Of a DNA stretch of 64,000 nucleotides, positions 26,146 to 35,000 are shown piece after piece. The stretch covers positions 1-64,000 of the forward strand of contig JAGYJQ010000012.1 of the NCBI GenBank assembly GCA_018401935.1. The letters are read 5' to 3'. Source of the stretch: Balneolaceae bacterium (lineage in GTDB: Bacteria; Bacteroidota; Rhodothermia; Balneolales; Balneolaceae). The notes under the pieces were generated by a model. The model was given only the letters and a program-made list of their open reading frames with translations. It did no database searches and was not told the origin of the DNA. A program made the translations under genes and the position numbers. The stretch's first letter is position 1. Each line of letters starts with the position of its first letter.

Positions 26146-28002
26146 ATGAACTTAGCAAATCAAGGGATAAAGAAGAAATTATGGATGCTTGCAAGTAGGA
26201 TATGCACTAAGCCATACATGAACCCGAGCTCGACACTCATGAACCCGAGCTCGACACTCGTGAACCCGAGCAAGACACAATCGAATCCTAAAGGGGTACT
26301 CATAAATCAGGCAGAAAATCAATCAGTAAGAACTAGGTGGAGCAGCGCATACGGGCGGTGGAGTTTACTGCTTATCCCAGCGGTTTTACTGTCATGCGGT
26401 AGCTTAGTAGATGACAAAGATCTGAATGATGCGGCTAAGGAAATTACCAAAGAACAGATGATGGATCATATTACGGTGCTTTCCTCAGATGCGTATCAAG
26501 GCAGAGGTACGGGAACGGAAGGCGAGCAGATGTCGGTGGATTATTTGGTAGCGGAACTCGAAGCAATGGGTGCGCAACCCGGTGTTGGCGACAGTAGTTT
26601 TGTTCAAAAATTTCCATTGTTAGGACAGGTTACGGATAACCACAGAATGAGTGTCAATGATGGTTCGAATGGAATAGACCTGGCGTTGTATGATGATTTT
26701 GTTGCATGGCCGTCGAATCAACGAACGGAAGTAGACGTGCAAAATGCCGAGTTGGTGTACGTGGGGTATGGTATTCAGGCACCAGAATATGACTGGGATG
26801 ATTATAAAGGTGTGGATGTAGAAGGGAAGATAGTGGTGATCAAGAATAATGACCCTGAATATGATGAGAATCTTTTTGGGGGTCGGGCACGCCTATACTA
26901 TGGTCGATATACTTATAAGTATGAAAAGGCACAAGAAATGGGAGCGATAGGGGCTGTCATTATTCATACCACACCAACGGCAGGGTACGGTTGGAGTGTG
27001 GTGTCAAATAGTTGGAGTCGGGAGCGATTTTATGTTAAGGCCAACCCAGATGCCCCGGAAAACCCAACGAAGTTTAATGCGTGGATTACCGAGGAGCGAT
27101 CATCAGAACTTTTTGCCGCTGCGGGACTGCAGTTGTCAGATTTATTAGAGGAGGCAGATAATCCCGATTTTGAACCGGTAGTATTGGAGGGGTTGAGCAT
27201 GTCTGTCAATTTAGAGTCACGATATCGTGAAATTTTGGCTCAGAATGTTGTTGCAACCATTCCAGGAAATGATCCCAAATTAAAGGATGAATACCTTGTT
27301 TTAACGGCTCATTTTGATCACTTAGGCGTTACTTCACCTATCGATGGTGATGCTATTAATAATGGGGCGGAGGATAATGCAGCGGGGGTTAGTGCGGTAT
27401 TGGAAATGATGGAAAGCTTTAAAGCTATTCAACCAGAAATGCGCCGAAGTGTGGCAGCCGTGTTGGTAAGTGCAGAAGAGGTAGGACTATTGGGTTCAGA
27501 GTATTGGGCACAACATCCAACTATTGCCCCCTCGAAGGTGACAGCCAACATTAATTTAGATGGAATGAATGTATATGGGCCTACCAATGATCTTGTGATT
27601 ATAGGTCTTGGACGAAATACGATGGCCGATTTAGTGGTGCAAGAGGCGGGCAAAGCGGGGCGGCCTGTCTATCCAGACCCCGCACCTGAAAATGGTATTT
27701 TTTATCGATCGGATCATTTTAATATGGCCAAAGTGGGTATTCCTGCTATTTTTCCAAACCCAGGCAGAGAGTTTCTGGGTAAACCTGAGGGATATCTAGA
27801 GGTGATTGATAGCCTGAGCGCGGCCAACTATCATAGTGTGAATGACGAAGTAAACGAATATTGGGATCTGTCAGGGGCTGAGCAAGATACGCGCATCTTT
27901 TTTAAAGCTGCTATGAATGCCATTAATGCGGAGCAGCTGCAACGTTGGACTCCGGGTGATGAATTTGAAGCCGTTCGACTAAAATCGTTGAGCGATAATT
28001 AG
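26146..28002 (+). CDS. M28-family zinc aminopeptidase lipoprotein with PA-like insert
   Basis: A 618-residue protein. The M28 metal ligands are visible in order: H389 and D391 in HFDHLG, D410 in AEDNAAG, the catalytic pair E444-E445 in SAEEVG, D472 in NLDGMN, and a final His in YRSDHF. Residues about 165-330 form a protease-associated (PA) insert. The lipoprotein signal is WSLLLIPAVLLSC with C84, unusually far from the N-terminus. The preceding residues 25-59 are five copies of a 7-residue repeat (MNPSSTL, MNPSSTL, VNPSKTQ and so on) encoded by a 21-bp tandem array. No ATG, GTG or TTG occurs between the third unit and C84, so the true start is one of several in or before the repeats. It probably releases N-terminal residues in the periplasm. 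Confidence 0.88.
   Translation: MNLANQGIKKKLWMLASRICTKPYMNPSSTLMNPSSTLVNPSKTQSNPKGVLINQAENQSVRTRWSSAYGRWSLLLIPAVLLSCGSLVDDKDLNDAAKEITKEQMMDHITVLSSDAYQGRGTGTEGEQMSVDYLVAELEAMGAQPGVGDSSFVQKFPLLGQVTDNHRMSVNDGSNGIDLALYDDFVAWPSNQRTEVDVQNAELVYVGYGIQAPEYDWDDYKGVDVEGKIVVIKNNDPEYDENLFGGRARLYYGRYTYKYEKAQEMGAIGAVIIHTTPTAGYGWSVVSNSWSRERFYVKANPDAPENPTKFNAWITEERSSELFAAAGLQLSDLLEEADNPDFEPVVLEGLSMSVNLESRYREILAQNVVATIPGNDPKLKDEYLVLTAHFDHLGVTSPIDGDAINNGAEDNAAGVSAVLEMMESFKAIQPEMRRSVAAVLVSAEEVGLLGSEYWAQHPTIAPSKVTANINLDGMNVYGPTNDLVIIGLGRNTMADLVVQEAGKAGRPVYPDPAPENGIFYRSDHFNMAKVGIPAIFPNPGREFLGKPEGYLEVIDSLSAANYHSVNDEVNEYWDLSGAEQDTRIFFKAAMNAINAEQLQRWTPGDEFEAVRLKSLSDN
26218..26322. repeat. 21-bp in-frame tandem repeat carrying start codons
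   Basis: Five 21-bp units. Unit 1 (26218-26238) and unit 2 (26239-26259) are identical and each begins with ATG. Unit 3 begins with GTG, and units 4 and 5 are diverged. The array encodes 7-residue repeats at the N-terminus of the M28 peptidase, before its signal peptide. Confidence 0.9.
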
Positions 28003-28066
28003 TCTTAGCCAAAGGAAAGGGTTACAACCAATTGATTGGTATAAACCCACTCCAAATGTGCTTATT

Positions 28067-29278
28067 TTACTCTTGTATAGCGAGTGTATATTTAATAGTA
28101 GGATGTTCACTAGGGGCTAGAATTCCATTCAAAAATTCAAACTCAAGCTCTACCGTATCCAATCTTTCCAGCGTTTTTACGAGCAATGTTTTGGTCGATT
28201 GAGGTTCTACCATAAAAACAGATGCATCTTCATGAAAGGTGTAATCGGTGGTGTTACGCAAAGTGAATCTGGAATGAGTTGCATTCACCAATTCTACCTC
28301 CAATATCTGTGTGTTACCCTGATAGCCGATCACTCTAATCGGAAGTGATGCTTTTAAGATGGGGGTAAGCCACTGCTCCCTACCAATAAATAAGTCATTA
28401 AACCAGACTACGGTTTGGCGATTAAACAGGGCTTCTTTAGTGGCTTCCGGGCTACGTTCTTCCGCAAAAACCAGGGTGACTGGACGATGGCCACCATGGG
28501 GAATTTCATACATCCAATCGGTGAGCCCGTGCACGTCAGATGTTCCGATAAGGGTTAAATTATGGTCTAATGCCAGTTGCAACGCCTCATCGGAATAACT
28601 ATGCTCATTTACAATTTCAATACCATGAAGCATGTTTTTTTCAATGAGTTCAAGATGCATCGGCTCATAGCGCGCGATACCGTCCTTACGCTGCGACGTC
28701 CATTGTGGATGATTCGTAAAAATAAAGGCTCCTTGCTCAGCTGCCTCGGCAAAAGCATCCATTGGATCTTCGGTCAGAATAGGATTAGCGTCAGTGATGA
28801 ACACCGCGTTTGTATGACCTGGAGGCATTTGGCGAGTAATTTCCGAGCCCGCGATCACCATTAAATCCGTATTTCTTGCCGAATTTTTCGCCAATTCGTA
28901 CGCGCGATTTCGATCCGGATGTGGAATATCCTCCGAGTGCGGTTGATATTCTAAATGTTCCGTGGTCGAAATACAATCAATACCCTCTCTAACGGCCTCT
29001 GAAACACGAATATCAGGCCAGACAGACCCATCCGAGAATACGGTATGCATGTGGAAATCACAGCTAATCGTTTTAGCGTTTGGGAGATCTGGAAAATATA
29101 CCTTTTGTTCTACTGCATGATTGTGACCATGTGCTGGAGGCTCAGTAATAGATCCATGACTATGCTCCTGTCCATTTTCATGGGTATGTTGGTTTTGAGC
29201 AACAAGATCGGATTGGTAGGACAGGGTAAAAAATAAGGCCAAAAGACTGTAAAGTGGAAGCGTGAATCTACTATTCAT
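28067..29278 (-). CDS. PHP-domain phosphodiesterase, Sb-PDE-like, secreted
   Basis: A 403-residue protein from the ATG at 29278, where the signal peptide starts (MNSRFTLPLYSLLALFFTLS, ending DLVAQ). A histidine-rich linker (HTHENGQEHSHGS...AHGHNH) follows and may bind metal. The PHP core begins with DFHMHTVFSDGSV, followed by TTEHLEY, SEITR, HTNAVF, TNHPQW and DVHG, giving the expected metal-binding His, Asp and Glu set. Proteins of this architecture are annotated as Sb-PDE family phosphodiesterases. A beta-rich C-terminal domain (about 290-403) completes it. The likely role is periplasmic phosphate-ester hydrolysis; the substrate is unknown. Confidence 0.82.
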   Translation of the reverse strand: MNSRFTLPLYSLLALFFTLSYQSDLVAQNQHTHENGQEHSHGSITEPPAHGHNHAVEQKVYFPDLPNAKTISCDFHMHTVFSDGSVWPDIRVSEAVREGIDCISTTEHLEYQPHSEDIPHPDRNRAYELAKNSARNTDLMVIAGSEITRQMPPGHTNAVFITDANPILTEDPMDAFAEAAEQGAFIFTNHPQWTSQRKDGIARYEPMHLELIEKNMLHGIEIVNEHSYSDEALQLALDHNLTLIGTSDVHGLTDWMYEIPHGGHRPVTLVFAEERSPEATKEALFNRQTVVWFNDLFIGREQWLTPILKASLPIRVIGYQGNTQILEVELVNATHSRFTLRNTTDYTFHEDASVFMVEPQSTKTLLVKTLERLDTVELEFEFLNGILAPSEHPTIKYTLAIQE

Positions 29279-29452
29279 AGCGGGATGGGTGTACATATTT
29301 TTCAGGTTAGTGTATATCGAGCATGTTCATTAATGCTATCTAATATCCTAAAAATAGGAGAGCCCTGTGTTAAATAATCATTACAACTAAGCCGAAATAG
29401 TGGTAATTTTTTTCGATTTGTGGAGGCAATACGTAGTCATCTTCTTGACCAA

Positions 29453-29512
29453 CACTTTAGTTAAACCCTCTTTAGATCACCCCAATTTAAATCACTTCAC
29501 TTTAGATACCCC
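29453..29512. repeat. 15-bp tandem array abutting the MFS start codon
   Basis: Four 15-bp units with consensus CWCTTTAGATCACCC (29453, 29468, 29483, 29498). The TTG start codon of the MFS gene at 29515 lies three bases after the last unit, in what would be a fifth, diverged unit (CTTTGGAAA...). Confidence 0.75.
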
Positions 29513-29514
29513 CT

Positions 29515-30648
29515 TTGGAAACTCACCAAAAGTCAATATTGGCAGTTAGTTTTGCCCTTTTCAATCTAGGTTTGGCTTTTGCAACATGGGCGTCACGAGT
29601 CCCCGATGTGCGAGATGCTGCGTTACTCACAGCGACCACATTAGGCTATGTTCTGTTATTTAGGGGATTGGGTACGGTAATAATGATGCCCATAATCGCT
29701 TGGGCATTACCAAATTTTGGAGCGAAACGAGTGGCTCTTTTTATGGGGAGCATGGTTGCTATAACGTTATTCCCTATCTCGCTCATGCAGCATTGGTTCA
29801 GTTTAGCCTTGTTGATGATGACGGTGGGAATGTGTAGTAGTGGATTCAATATCTCCTTAAATGCACTGGGATCGGTGGTAGAAACCGAAACCGGGCAGTC
29901 GCATATGTCCAAAATTCACTCCTGGTTTGGTGTCGGGACCGTGGTTGGAGCCTTAATAGGCACTTTAACTACCCGGCTATCATTTTCGGTACACATTCAT
30001 TTTGGTCTGGTATCCCTGATGATTGTACTGGTTTTGGCTTTGGTTGCTCGAAACTTACCAGAAGATAAACCCGAAACGAAAGCCACTACTCCAAAATTCA
30101 GGTGGCCTCATGGTGGGCTAGTTGCTTTGGGCATCATTACTTTTTTAGCGGCCACCATAGAAACTTCCATTATGAATTGGGTTAGTTTATTTTTTACCGA
30201 TCACGTTCAAGCGTCCGAAAACTGGGTACCCTTGGGATATGCGGTCTTTGCTGGATCATTGTTGATCATGCGATTAATCGGTGATCGTTTAAAGATGAGC
30301 TTTGGAGCTCGTAATCTTTTGGTGGGAGGGGCGGTATCGACGGTTAGTGGACTCCTTCTAGCGGTGTATGCACCGAATTTTGTGGTAGCCATTATCGGGA
30401 TGATCGCTACAGGAGCAGGAGTTGCGCTGAGTTTTCCCATGTTGTTTAGCGCTGCCGGAAAAGAAGGTGCCATTGCATTAACAACCGTTGCCAGTTTTGG
30501 TTATGTGGGCGGGATGGTATCCCAACCCATTATGGGTTGGGTGGTAGAGACCTTTGAGCTAGCTGGAGGTTTTTTATTTGTTGCCGCCGTCACAGTAATA
30601 ATTGGTATTCTAGCTTCTAGAGCTCGGCTTTTAGCTCCCACACACTAG
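29515..30648 (+). CDS. MFS transporter, YbjJ-like
   Basis: A 377-residue transporter with about 12 membrane helices. The N-terminal part FATWASRVPDVRDA and the loop RGLGTVIMMP resemble the YbjJ group of major facilitator proteins. The start is TTG at 29515, directly after a 15-bp repeat array; no better start exists, because the first helix begins at residue 7. The 3' end overlaps the convergent GH13 gene by 32 bp. The substrate cannot be inferred; sugars or drugs are typical for relatives. Confidence 0.82.
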   Translation: METHQKSILAVSFALFNLGLAFATWASRVPDVRDAALLTATTLGYVLLFRGLGTVIMMPIIAWALPNFGAKRVALFMGSMVAITLFPISLMQHWFSLALLMMTVGMCSSGFNISLNALGSVVETETGQSHMSKIHSWFGVGTVVGALIGTLTTRLSFSVHIHFGLVSLMIVLVLALVARNLPEDKPETKATTPKFRWPHGGLVALGIITFLAATIETSIMNWVSLFFTDHVQASENWVPLGYAVFAGSLLIMRLIGDRLKMSFGARNLLVGGAVSTVSGLLLAVYAPNFVVAIIGMIATGAGVALSFPMLFSAAGKEGAIALTTVASFGYVGGMVSQPIMGWVVETFELAGGFLFVAAVTVIIGILASRARLLAPTH

Positions 30649-32488
30649 CTTCTTTAGGGGGAAGAACTAGGGTTGTACCTAGCTCTTTACTGGTTTTTGT
30701 CATCACATTTTCAGCGGTGGTAAAGTCAGCTAAGACTTCCTGAAAACGAGCGGCATCTAAGGTTTTTTCTTCATCAGTTGTATTAACTAATACCATGACC
30801 GTTTGCTGCTCATGAAGCCGAAAATACACATAGGTGCCATTCTCGGGAACAAAATGTTTCATGCTTCCCTCATGTGTTGCTATAGCCGTCTTCCTCCAAT
30901 TTGCGAGTGTTCGAATATAATCAAAAGCATCGTTTTCACTTTCTGTTCTACCTTCCTCGCTAAATACATTTCGAGAATCATCGGGCCATCCTCCTGGTAA
31001 GGTTTGTCTCCAAGCTTCGTCATCGCCTCCTCTATACTCATGGCCAAACATAAATTCGGTCCCGTAATAGATTTGTGGGATACCTCTCTGGGTTAGTAGC
31101 AGGGTGATAGCCATTTTAAAGGCGGCCTCATCTTTGTTTACATGCTCATAAACACGAGACATATCGTGATTATCGAGGAAAATGACATTTTTCATGGCAT
31201 CTGCATATAAATGATCTTGTCCGAGCATATAGTAAACTTTCATAAGACCATTCTCCCAGCCAAATTCTTCAGCCATTCCATCTCTTACTGCAAATGACCA
31301 CGGAAAATCGGTGATACTAGGTAGTTTGGAATCATATCCGTCTCCTTGGCCAGGTAGGTCATACTGCCAATATGCAGCGGCTGGAGGATTTACCGCCCAC
31401 GCTTCACCAACGATGTTAAAGTCTGGGTATGCGGTTAAAACGGCCTCTACCCATTCCGCCATGTATTCTTTATCTGGATATAAATAGGTGTCCATACGAA
31501 TTCCATCCACCCCAGAATATTCGATCCACCAAAGTGTGTTTATAATAAGATAGTCGGTGAGTAAAGGTTCATCCTGATTTAAATCGGGCATTTCTGGAAC
31601 AAACCAACCATCAACCAGTTTTTCCATGTCGTAATCAGAAGAATATGGATCTGCGACGATGGATCCCTGATAATTGGTTTGCATGTACTCATCGATATTG
31701 TGCACCCAATCTTGAGTGGGTAGGTCTCGCATCCACCAATGTTGGTCTCCAATATGGTTGTGAATCATATCCATAATTACTCGCATATCACGCTCATGAG
31801 CGGCATCTATAAGGGCCTTGTACTCTGCGTTAGAACCGTATCGCCGGTCTACTTTGTACAAATCTGTAGCGGCGTATCCATGATAGGCTCCATACTCAGG
31901 TTTCATATCATTTTCAATGATTGGAGTAAACCAAATGGCGGTCATGCCCAGATCATCCAGATAATCTAGATATTTGGCAACACCTGCTAAATCGCCGCCT
32001 TGACGGCGTTCTGGATTTGTTCGATCGGCAGATTCAAGCATCCCTTCAATGGTGTCATTATCTGGGTTACCGTTGGCAAAGCGATCGGGCATCATTAGAT
32101 AAATCACATCAGAAGCGTCAAACCCTTGGTTTTTGTTGGTTCGATCTTCGCGGGGTTTTAGCTCAAAGTCAACCGTTAGGGTGCTGGATTCATGTCTCAG
32201 ACGAATCGGAATAGTTCCAGCTGGGGCTTCCGAACTGATATTTAGGTAAACAAACAGATAATTCGGCGAGTCCACGGCTATTTGTTTTACTAGCTCAACA
32301 CCAGGATAGTCAATTACCGCTCGATGAAGTCCTAGGTTAGGGCCATATAACTGAATTTGCACCTGCTCAACAGGCATATCCGTCCACCAAAATGGAGGAT
32401 CCATTTTTTCGATTTGGGCATTCACATTAAAGGTAAGACCTAAACTTGAACATACACTGAATGCAAAGAGATATAGAAAACGAGTCAT
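30617..32488 (-). CDS. Glycoside hydrolase family 13, cyclomaltodextrinase/neopullulanase-like
   Basis: A 623-residue exported enzyme from the ATG at 32488, where the signal peptide begins (MTRFLYLFAFSVCSSLGLTF, ending VNAQ). Residues about 25-135 form the N-terminal Ig-like domain of cyclomaltodextrinases. The GH13 barrel shows all conserved regions: DMIHNHIG, GIRMDTYLY (nucleophile Asp), IVGEAW (acid/base Glu) and FLDNHDM (stabilising Asp). It should cleave alpha-1,4-glucans or cyclodextrins in the periplasm, like SusA. The open frame upstream to 32611 has no signal character. Its 3' end overlaps the MFS gene by 32 bp, tail to tail. Confidence 0.9.
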   Translation of the reverse strand: MTRFLYLFAFSVCSSLGLTFNVNAQIEKMDPPFWWTDMPVEQVQIQLYGPNLGLHRAVIDYPGVELVKQIAVDSPNYLFVYLNISSEAPAGTIPIRLRHESSTLTVDFELKPREDRTNKNQGFDASDVIYLMMPDRFANGNPDNDTIEGMLESADRTNPERRQGGDLAGVAKYLDYLDDLGMTAIWFTPIIENDMKPEYGAYHGYAATDLYKVDRRYGSNAEYKALIDAAHERDMRVIMDMIHNHIGDQHWWMRDLPTQDWVHNIDEYMQTNYQGSIVADPYSSDYDMEKLVDGWFVPEMPDLNQDEPLLTDYLIINTLWWIEYSGVDGIRMDTYLYPDKEYMAEWVEAVLTAYPDFNIVGEAWAVNPPAAAYWQYDLPGQGDGYDSKLPSITDFPWSFAVRDGMAEEFGWENGLMKVYYMLGQDHLYADAMKNVIFLDNHDMSRVYEHVNKDEAAFKMAITLLLTQRGIPQIYYGTEFMFGHEYRGGDDEAWRQTLPGGWPDDSRNVFSEEGRTESENDAFDYIRTLANWRKTAIATHEGSMKHFVPENGTYVYFRLHEQQTVMVLVNTTDEEKTLDAARFQEVLADFTTAENVMTKTSKELGTTLVLPPKEASVWELKAEL

Positions 32489-32740
32489 GATGAATAATTG
32501 GTTAGTATAATTTTTGCTTGGGGTTTCAAAGGTGGTGAATAAGTCTAATGAAGCCGCGAAGGGTATTTGTAGAAAAATCCAACCTTCGCTCATCTTCAAT
32601 AATTTCAGCAAAAAAGCTCAAATCCACAAATAAACGAGACGAGGAATGTCTTGAACACAAAAGCGTATCAATGCTAAAAAACACAGAAGCCTCACAAGAT
32701 CCAAAACGAACACCAACAAGCTGAGATGTTAGGGAATGCC

Positions 32741-33850
32741 TTAACTAAGCTCTAACATGCGTTCCAAGGATAGAACGGCATATTTTGCAACCTCTGGATC
32801 CACTTTAATACGATTTACCACTCTACCCGCTTCAATTTCTTCCAATGACCATAATAGATGAGGTAGATCAATTCGATTCATTGTTAAACAGGGGCACATG
32901 AAGGGATTTAGGGATTCGATTTGTTTGTCAGGATGTTCGGCGATAATGCGATTGACTAAATTCATTTCGGTTCCAATGGCCCATTTCGATCCCGATGGAG
33001 CAGCTTCGATGGTATTGATGATATAATTAGTGGAACCGGCATAGTCAGAATGTTGAACGACATCAAATGTACATTCAGGATGCACAATAACCTGTATTTC
33101 GGGATCGCGCATTTTTGCGTGTTCAATATGTTGAACGGTGAATTTTTCATGTACAGAGCAATGTCCCTTCCAAAGAATGACTCGAACATCTTCCCATGCG
33201 CCATCATATTCAAACTCATTGGAAATGGGGTCGTAGATACACATGTGTTCCAGAGCAATTCCTAGTTCATAAGCGGTATTCCGTCCTAAATGCTGGTCTG
33301 GTAAAAAGAGTATTCGTTCCTTTTGCTCAAATGCCCATGTTAACATAGCATGGACATTACCCGAGGTTACACATGCTCCTCCATATTTCCCCACAAATCC
33401 TTTAATTGCCGCAGTCGAATTTACATAGGTGAGCGGAAGTATGGTGTCTCCCCAGATTTTTTGCATTCGCTCCCAACCCCGCTCAGTCTGTTCAATATCG
33501 GCCATATCTGCCATGGAACATCCGGCTCTCATATCGGGTAAAATTACCTGCACATCCTCTTTGGTTAGCATATCGGCCGTCTCCGCCATAAAGTGAACGC
33601 CGCAAAAAACAATGTATTCTGCCTCTGGCTTCTCGGCACAAATTTGAGCTAATTTCAGTGAATCGCCGCGGGCATCAGCAAAATCAATAACTTCGTCTTT
33701 TTGATAATGATGTCCCGGGATAAACAGGCGAGCACCCAAGCGGTTTTTAATCTCGGAAACACGACGTGCCATTTCCTCACTACTTAATTCATAGTAGTAA
33801 TTGGGAATTCGCAGATCGGTTTCTACACCTAATAAGTCGTTTAGCTCCAT
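32741..33850 (-). CDS. nadA: Quinolinate synthase A
   Basis: A 369-residue Fe-S enzyme that condenses iminoaspartate with dihydroxyacetone phosphate to quinolinate in de novo NAD synthesis. It is of the long (B. subtilis-like) type. Cluster ligands are C111 in AGCSMAD, the cysteine in HPEC and the cysteine pair in MCPCLTMN. The N-terminal GHHYQKDEV and [12 protein letters not shown] are diagnostic. nadC lies 181 bp upstream on the same strand and a cysteine desulfurase, which could supply its cluster, is next. No nadB is in the window, so iminoaspartate must come from an enzyme encoded elsewhere. Confidence 0.96.
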   Translation of the reverse strand: MELNDLLGVETDLRIPNYYYELSSEEMARRVSEIKNRLGARLFIPGHHYQKDEVIDFADARGDSLKLAQICAEKPEAEYIVFCGVHFMAETADMLTKEDVQVILPDMRAGCSMADMADIEQTERGWERMQKIWGDTILPLTYVNSTAAIKGFVGKYGGACVTSGNVHAMLTWAFEQKERILFLPDQHLGRNTAYELGIALEHMCIYDPISNEFEYDGAWEDVRVILWKGHCSVHEKFTVQHIEHAKMRDPEIQVIVHPECTFDVVQHSDYAGSTNYIINTIEAAPSGSKWAIGTEMNLVNRIIAEHPDKQIESLNPFMCPCLTMNRIDLPHLLWSLEEIEAGRVVNRIKVDPEVAKYAVLSLERMLELS

Positions 33851-33989
33851 AGAACAGGAAATTTTGGGTTTAACCAGTGTTCGAGTTTTTCTGCTAGAGA
33901 AATAGTCAGTTTAAGCAGGTATGTGAGGTGCTGATTTTTAGTTAATGTGGGAAATATAGCATTTTTCGAAGAAAACAATGTATATGACT

Positions 33990-34003
33990 ATAACCATGGT
34001 TAT
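33990..34003. promoter_or_regulatory. 14-bp perfect palindrome between nadC and nadA
   Basis: ATAACCATGGTTAT is a perfect dyad, 140 bp upstream of nadA and 28 bp after nadC (minus strand). It is a candidate operator for nadA, though the binding protein is unknown; it does not match an NAD-regulator site that I can recall. Confidence 0.4.
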
Positions 34004-34031
34004 TCTCTTCAGGGTTCCCATTCAGGCACTT

Positions 34032-34862
34032 TTAATCAATGTAAAAGCTAATATCACATGCCGTTACGGAATGGGTAATCCAACCCACAGAAATTACATC
34101 CGCCCCACAGCCTTTGTAGCCTGCTATGTTATCAGGATTTATTCCGCCCGATAGTTCAACTATGATCGATTTGGGAATGTGTTGGCGTAGCTCTTTTACT
34201 CGGTCAGGAGTCTGGTTGTCCAACATAATAACATCCACTTCGGCTTTCACCGCTTGCTGCACTTGATCTAGCGTCTCAACCTCAACTTCAATTTTTATCA
34301 TGTGCCCTTGCTGTTTTCGAACCAGTTCTACTGCCTTTTCTATACTTCCCGCCGCCGTAATGTGATTATCCTTAATCATAACCCCATCATCTAGCCTAAA
34401 TCGGTGATTAAAACCTCCGCCACATCGCACGGCGTATTTTTGCACCATTCGTAAACCGGGCAAAGTTTTACGCGTATCGGCGACTTTGATGCTAGGATCA
34501 TCTAAGCGCCGAATTAGATCCTGAGTTGAACTGGCAATTCCTGAGAGGTGTTGCAACAAATTCAATATGACCCGTTCGCCGCTCAGCAAGGTGCCCACTG
34601 GTCCATTTACACGCGCTAGAACCGCCCCTTCTTCAAAGCCCTGACCATCGTCAACTGACCAAGAAAGCTCAACGCCTCCACCCAATGCGTTATATACCTG
34701 ATCCACTACCTGCATACCCGCAAAAATTCCAGACTGCTTGGCCACAAAGCGACCATCTTTTCGGGTTAATGCATCAAAAAGCCATTGGCTAGACCAGTCA
34801 CCCATACCAAGGTCTTCTTCCAGCGCTTGTTTAATAAGATGTTCTAAGCTTATTGGGTTCAT
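34032..34862 (-). CDS. nadC: Nicotinate-nucleotide pyrophosphorylase (carboxylating)
   Basis: A 276-residue enzyme that converts quinolinate and PRPP to nicotinate mononucleotide, the step after NadA. The signatures are ADTRKTLPGLR, KYAVRCGGGFNHRFRLDDGVMIKDNH and VEVETLDQ, followed by DVIMLDN and ELSGGI. The length is normal for the family. It is upstream of nadA on the same strand with a 181-bp gap, so the two may be co-transcribed or nadA may have its own promoter. It is divergent from the cysteine desulfurase gene. Confidence 0.96.
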   Translation of the reverse strand: MNPISLEHLIKQALEEDLGMGDWSSQWLFDALTRKDGRFVAKQSGIFAGMQVVDQVYNALGGGVELSWSVDDGQGFEEGAVLARVNGPVGTLLSGERVILNLLQHLSGIASSTQDLIRRLDDPSIKVADTRKTLPGLRMVQKYAVRCGGGFNHRFRLDDGVMIKDNHITAAGSIEKAVELVRKQQGHMIKIEVEVETLDQVQQAVKAEVDVIMLDNQTPDRVKELRQHIPKSIIVELSGGINPDNIAGYKGCGADVISVGWITHSVTACDISFYID

Positions 34863-35000
34863 ACGAACTAAGTGGGTTTAGGTGGTACTTTTTTAATAAT
34901 TTACTGATGGTCGTTTTAACTAGTTGTCAATCGGTACAAGGTACGTAGATATGGTCATTAAAACATCTTTCATAGACCTTTAAAAGCAGAGCAAGCGCTT

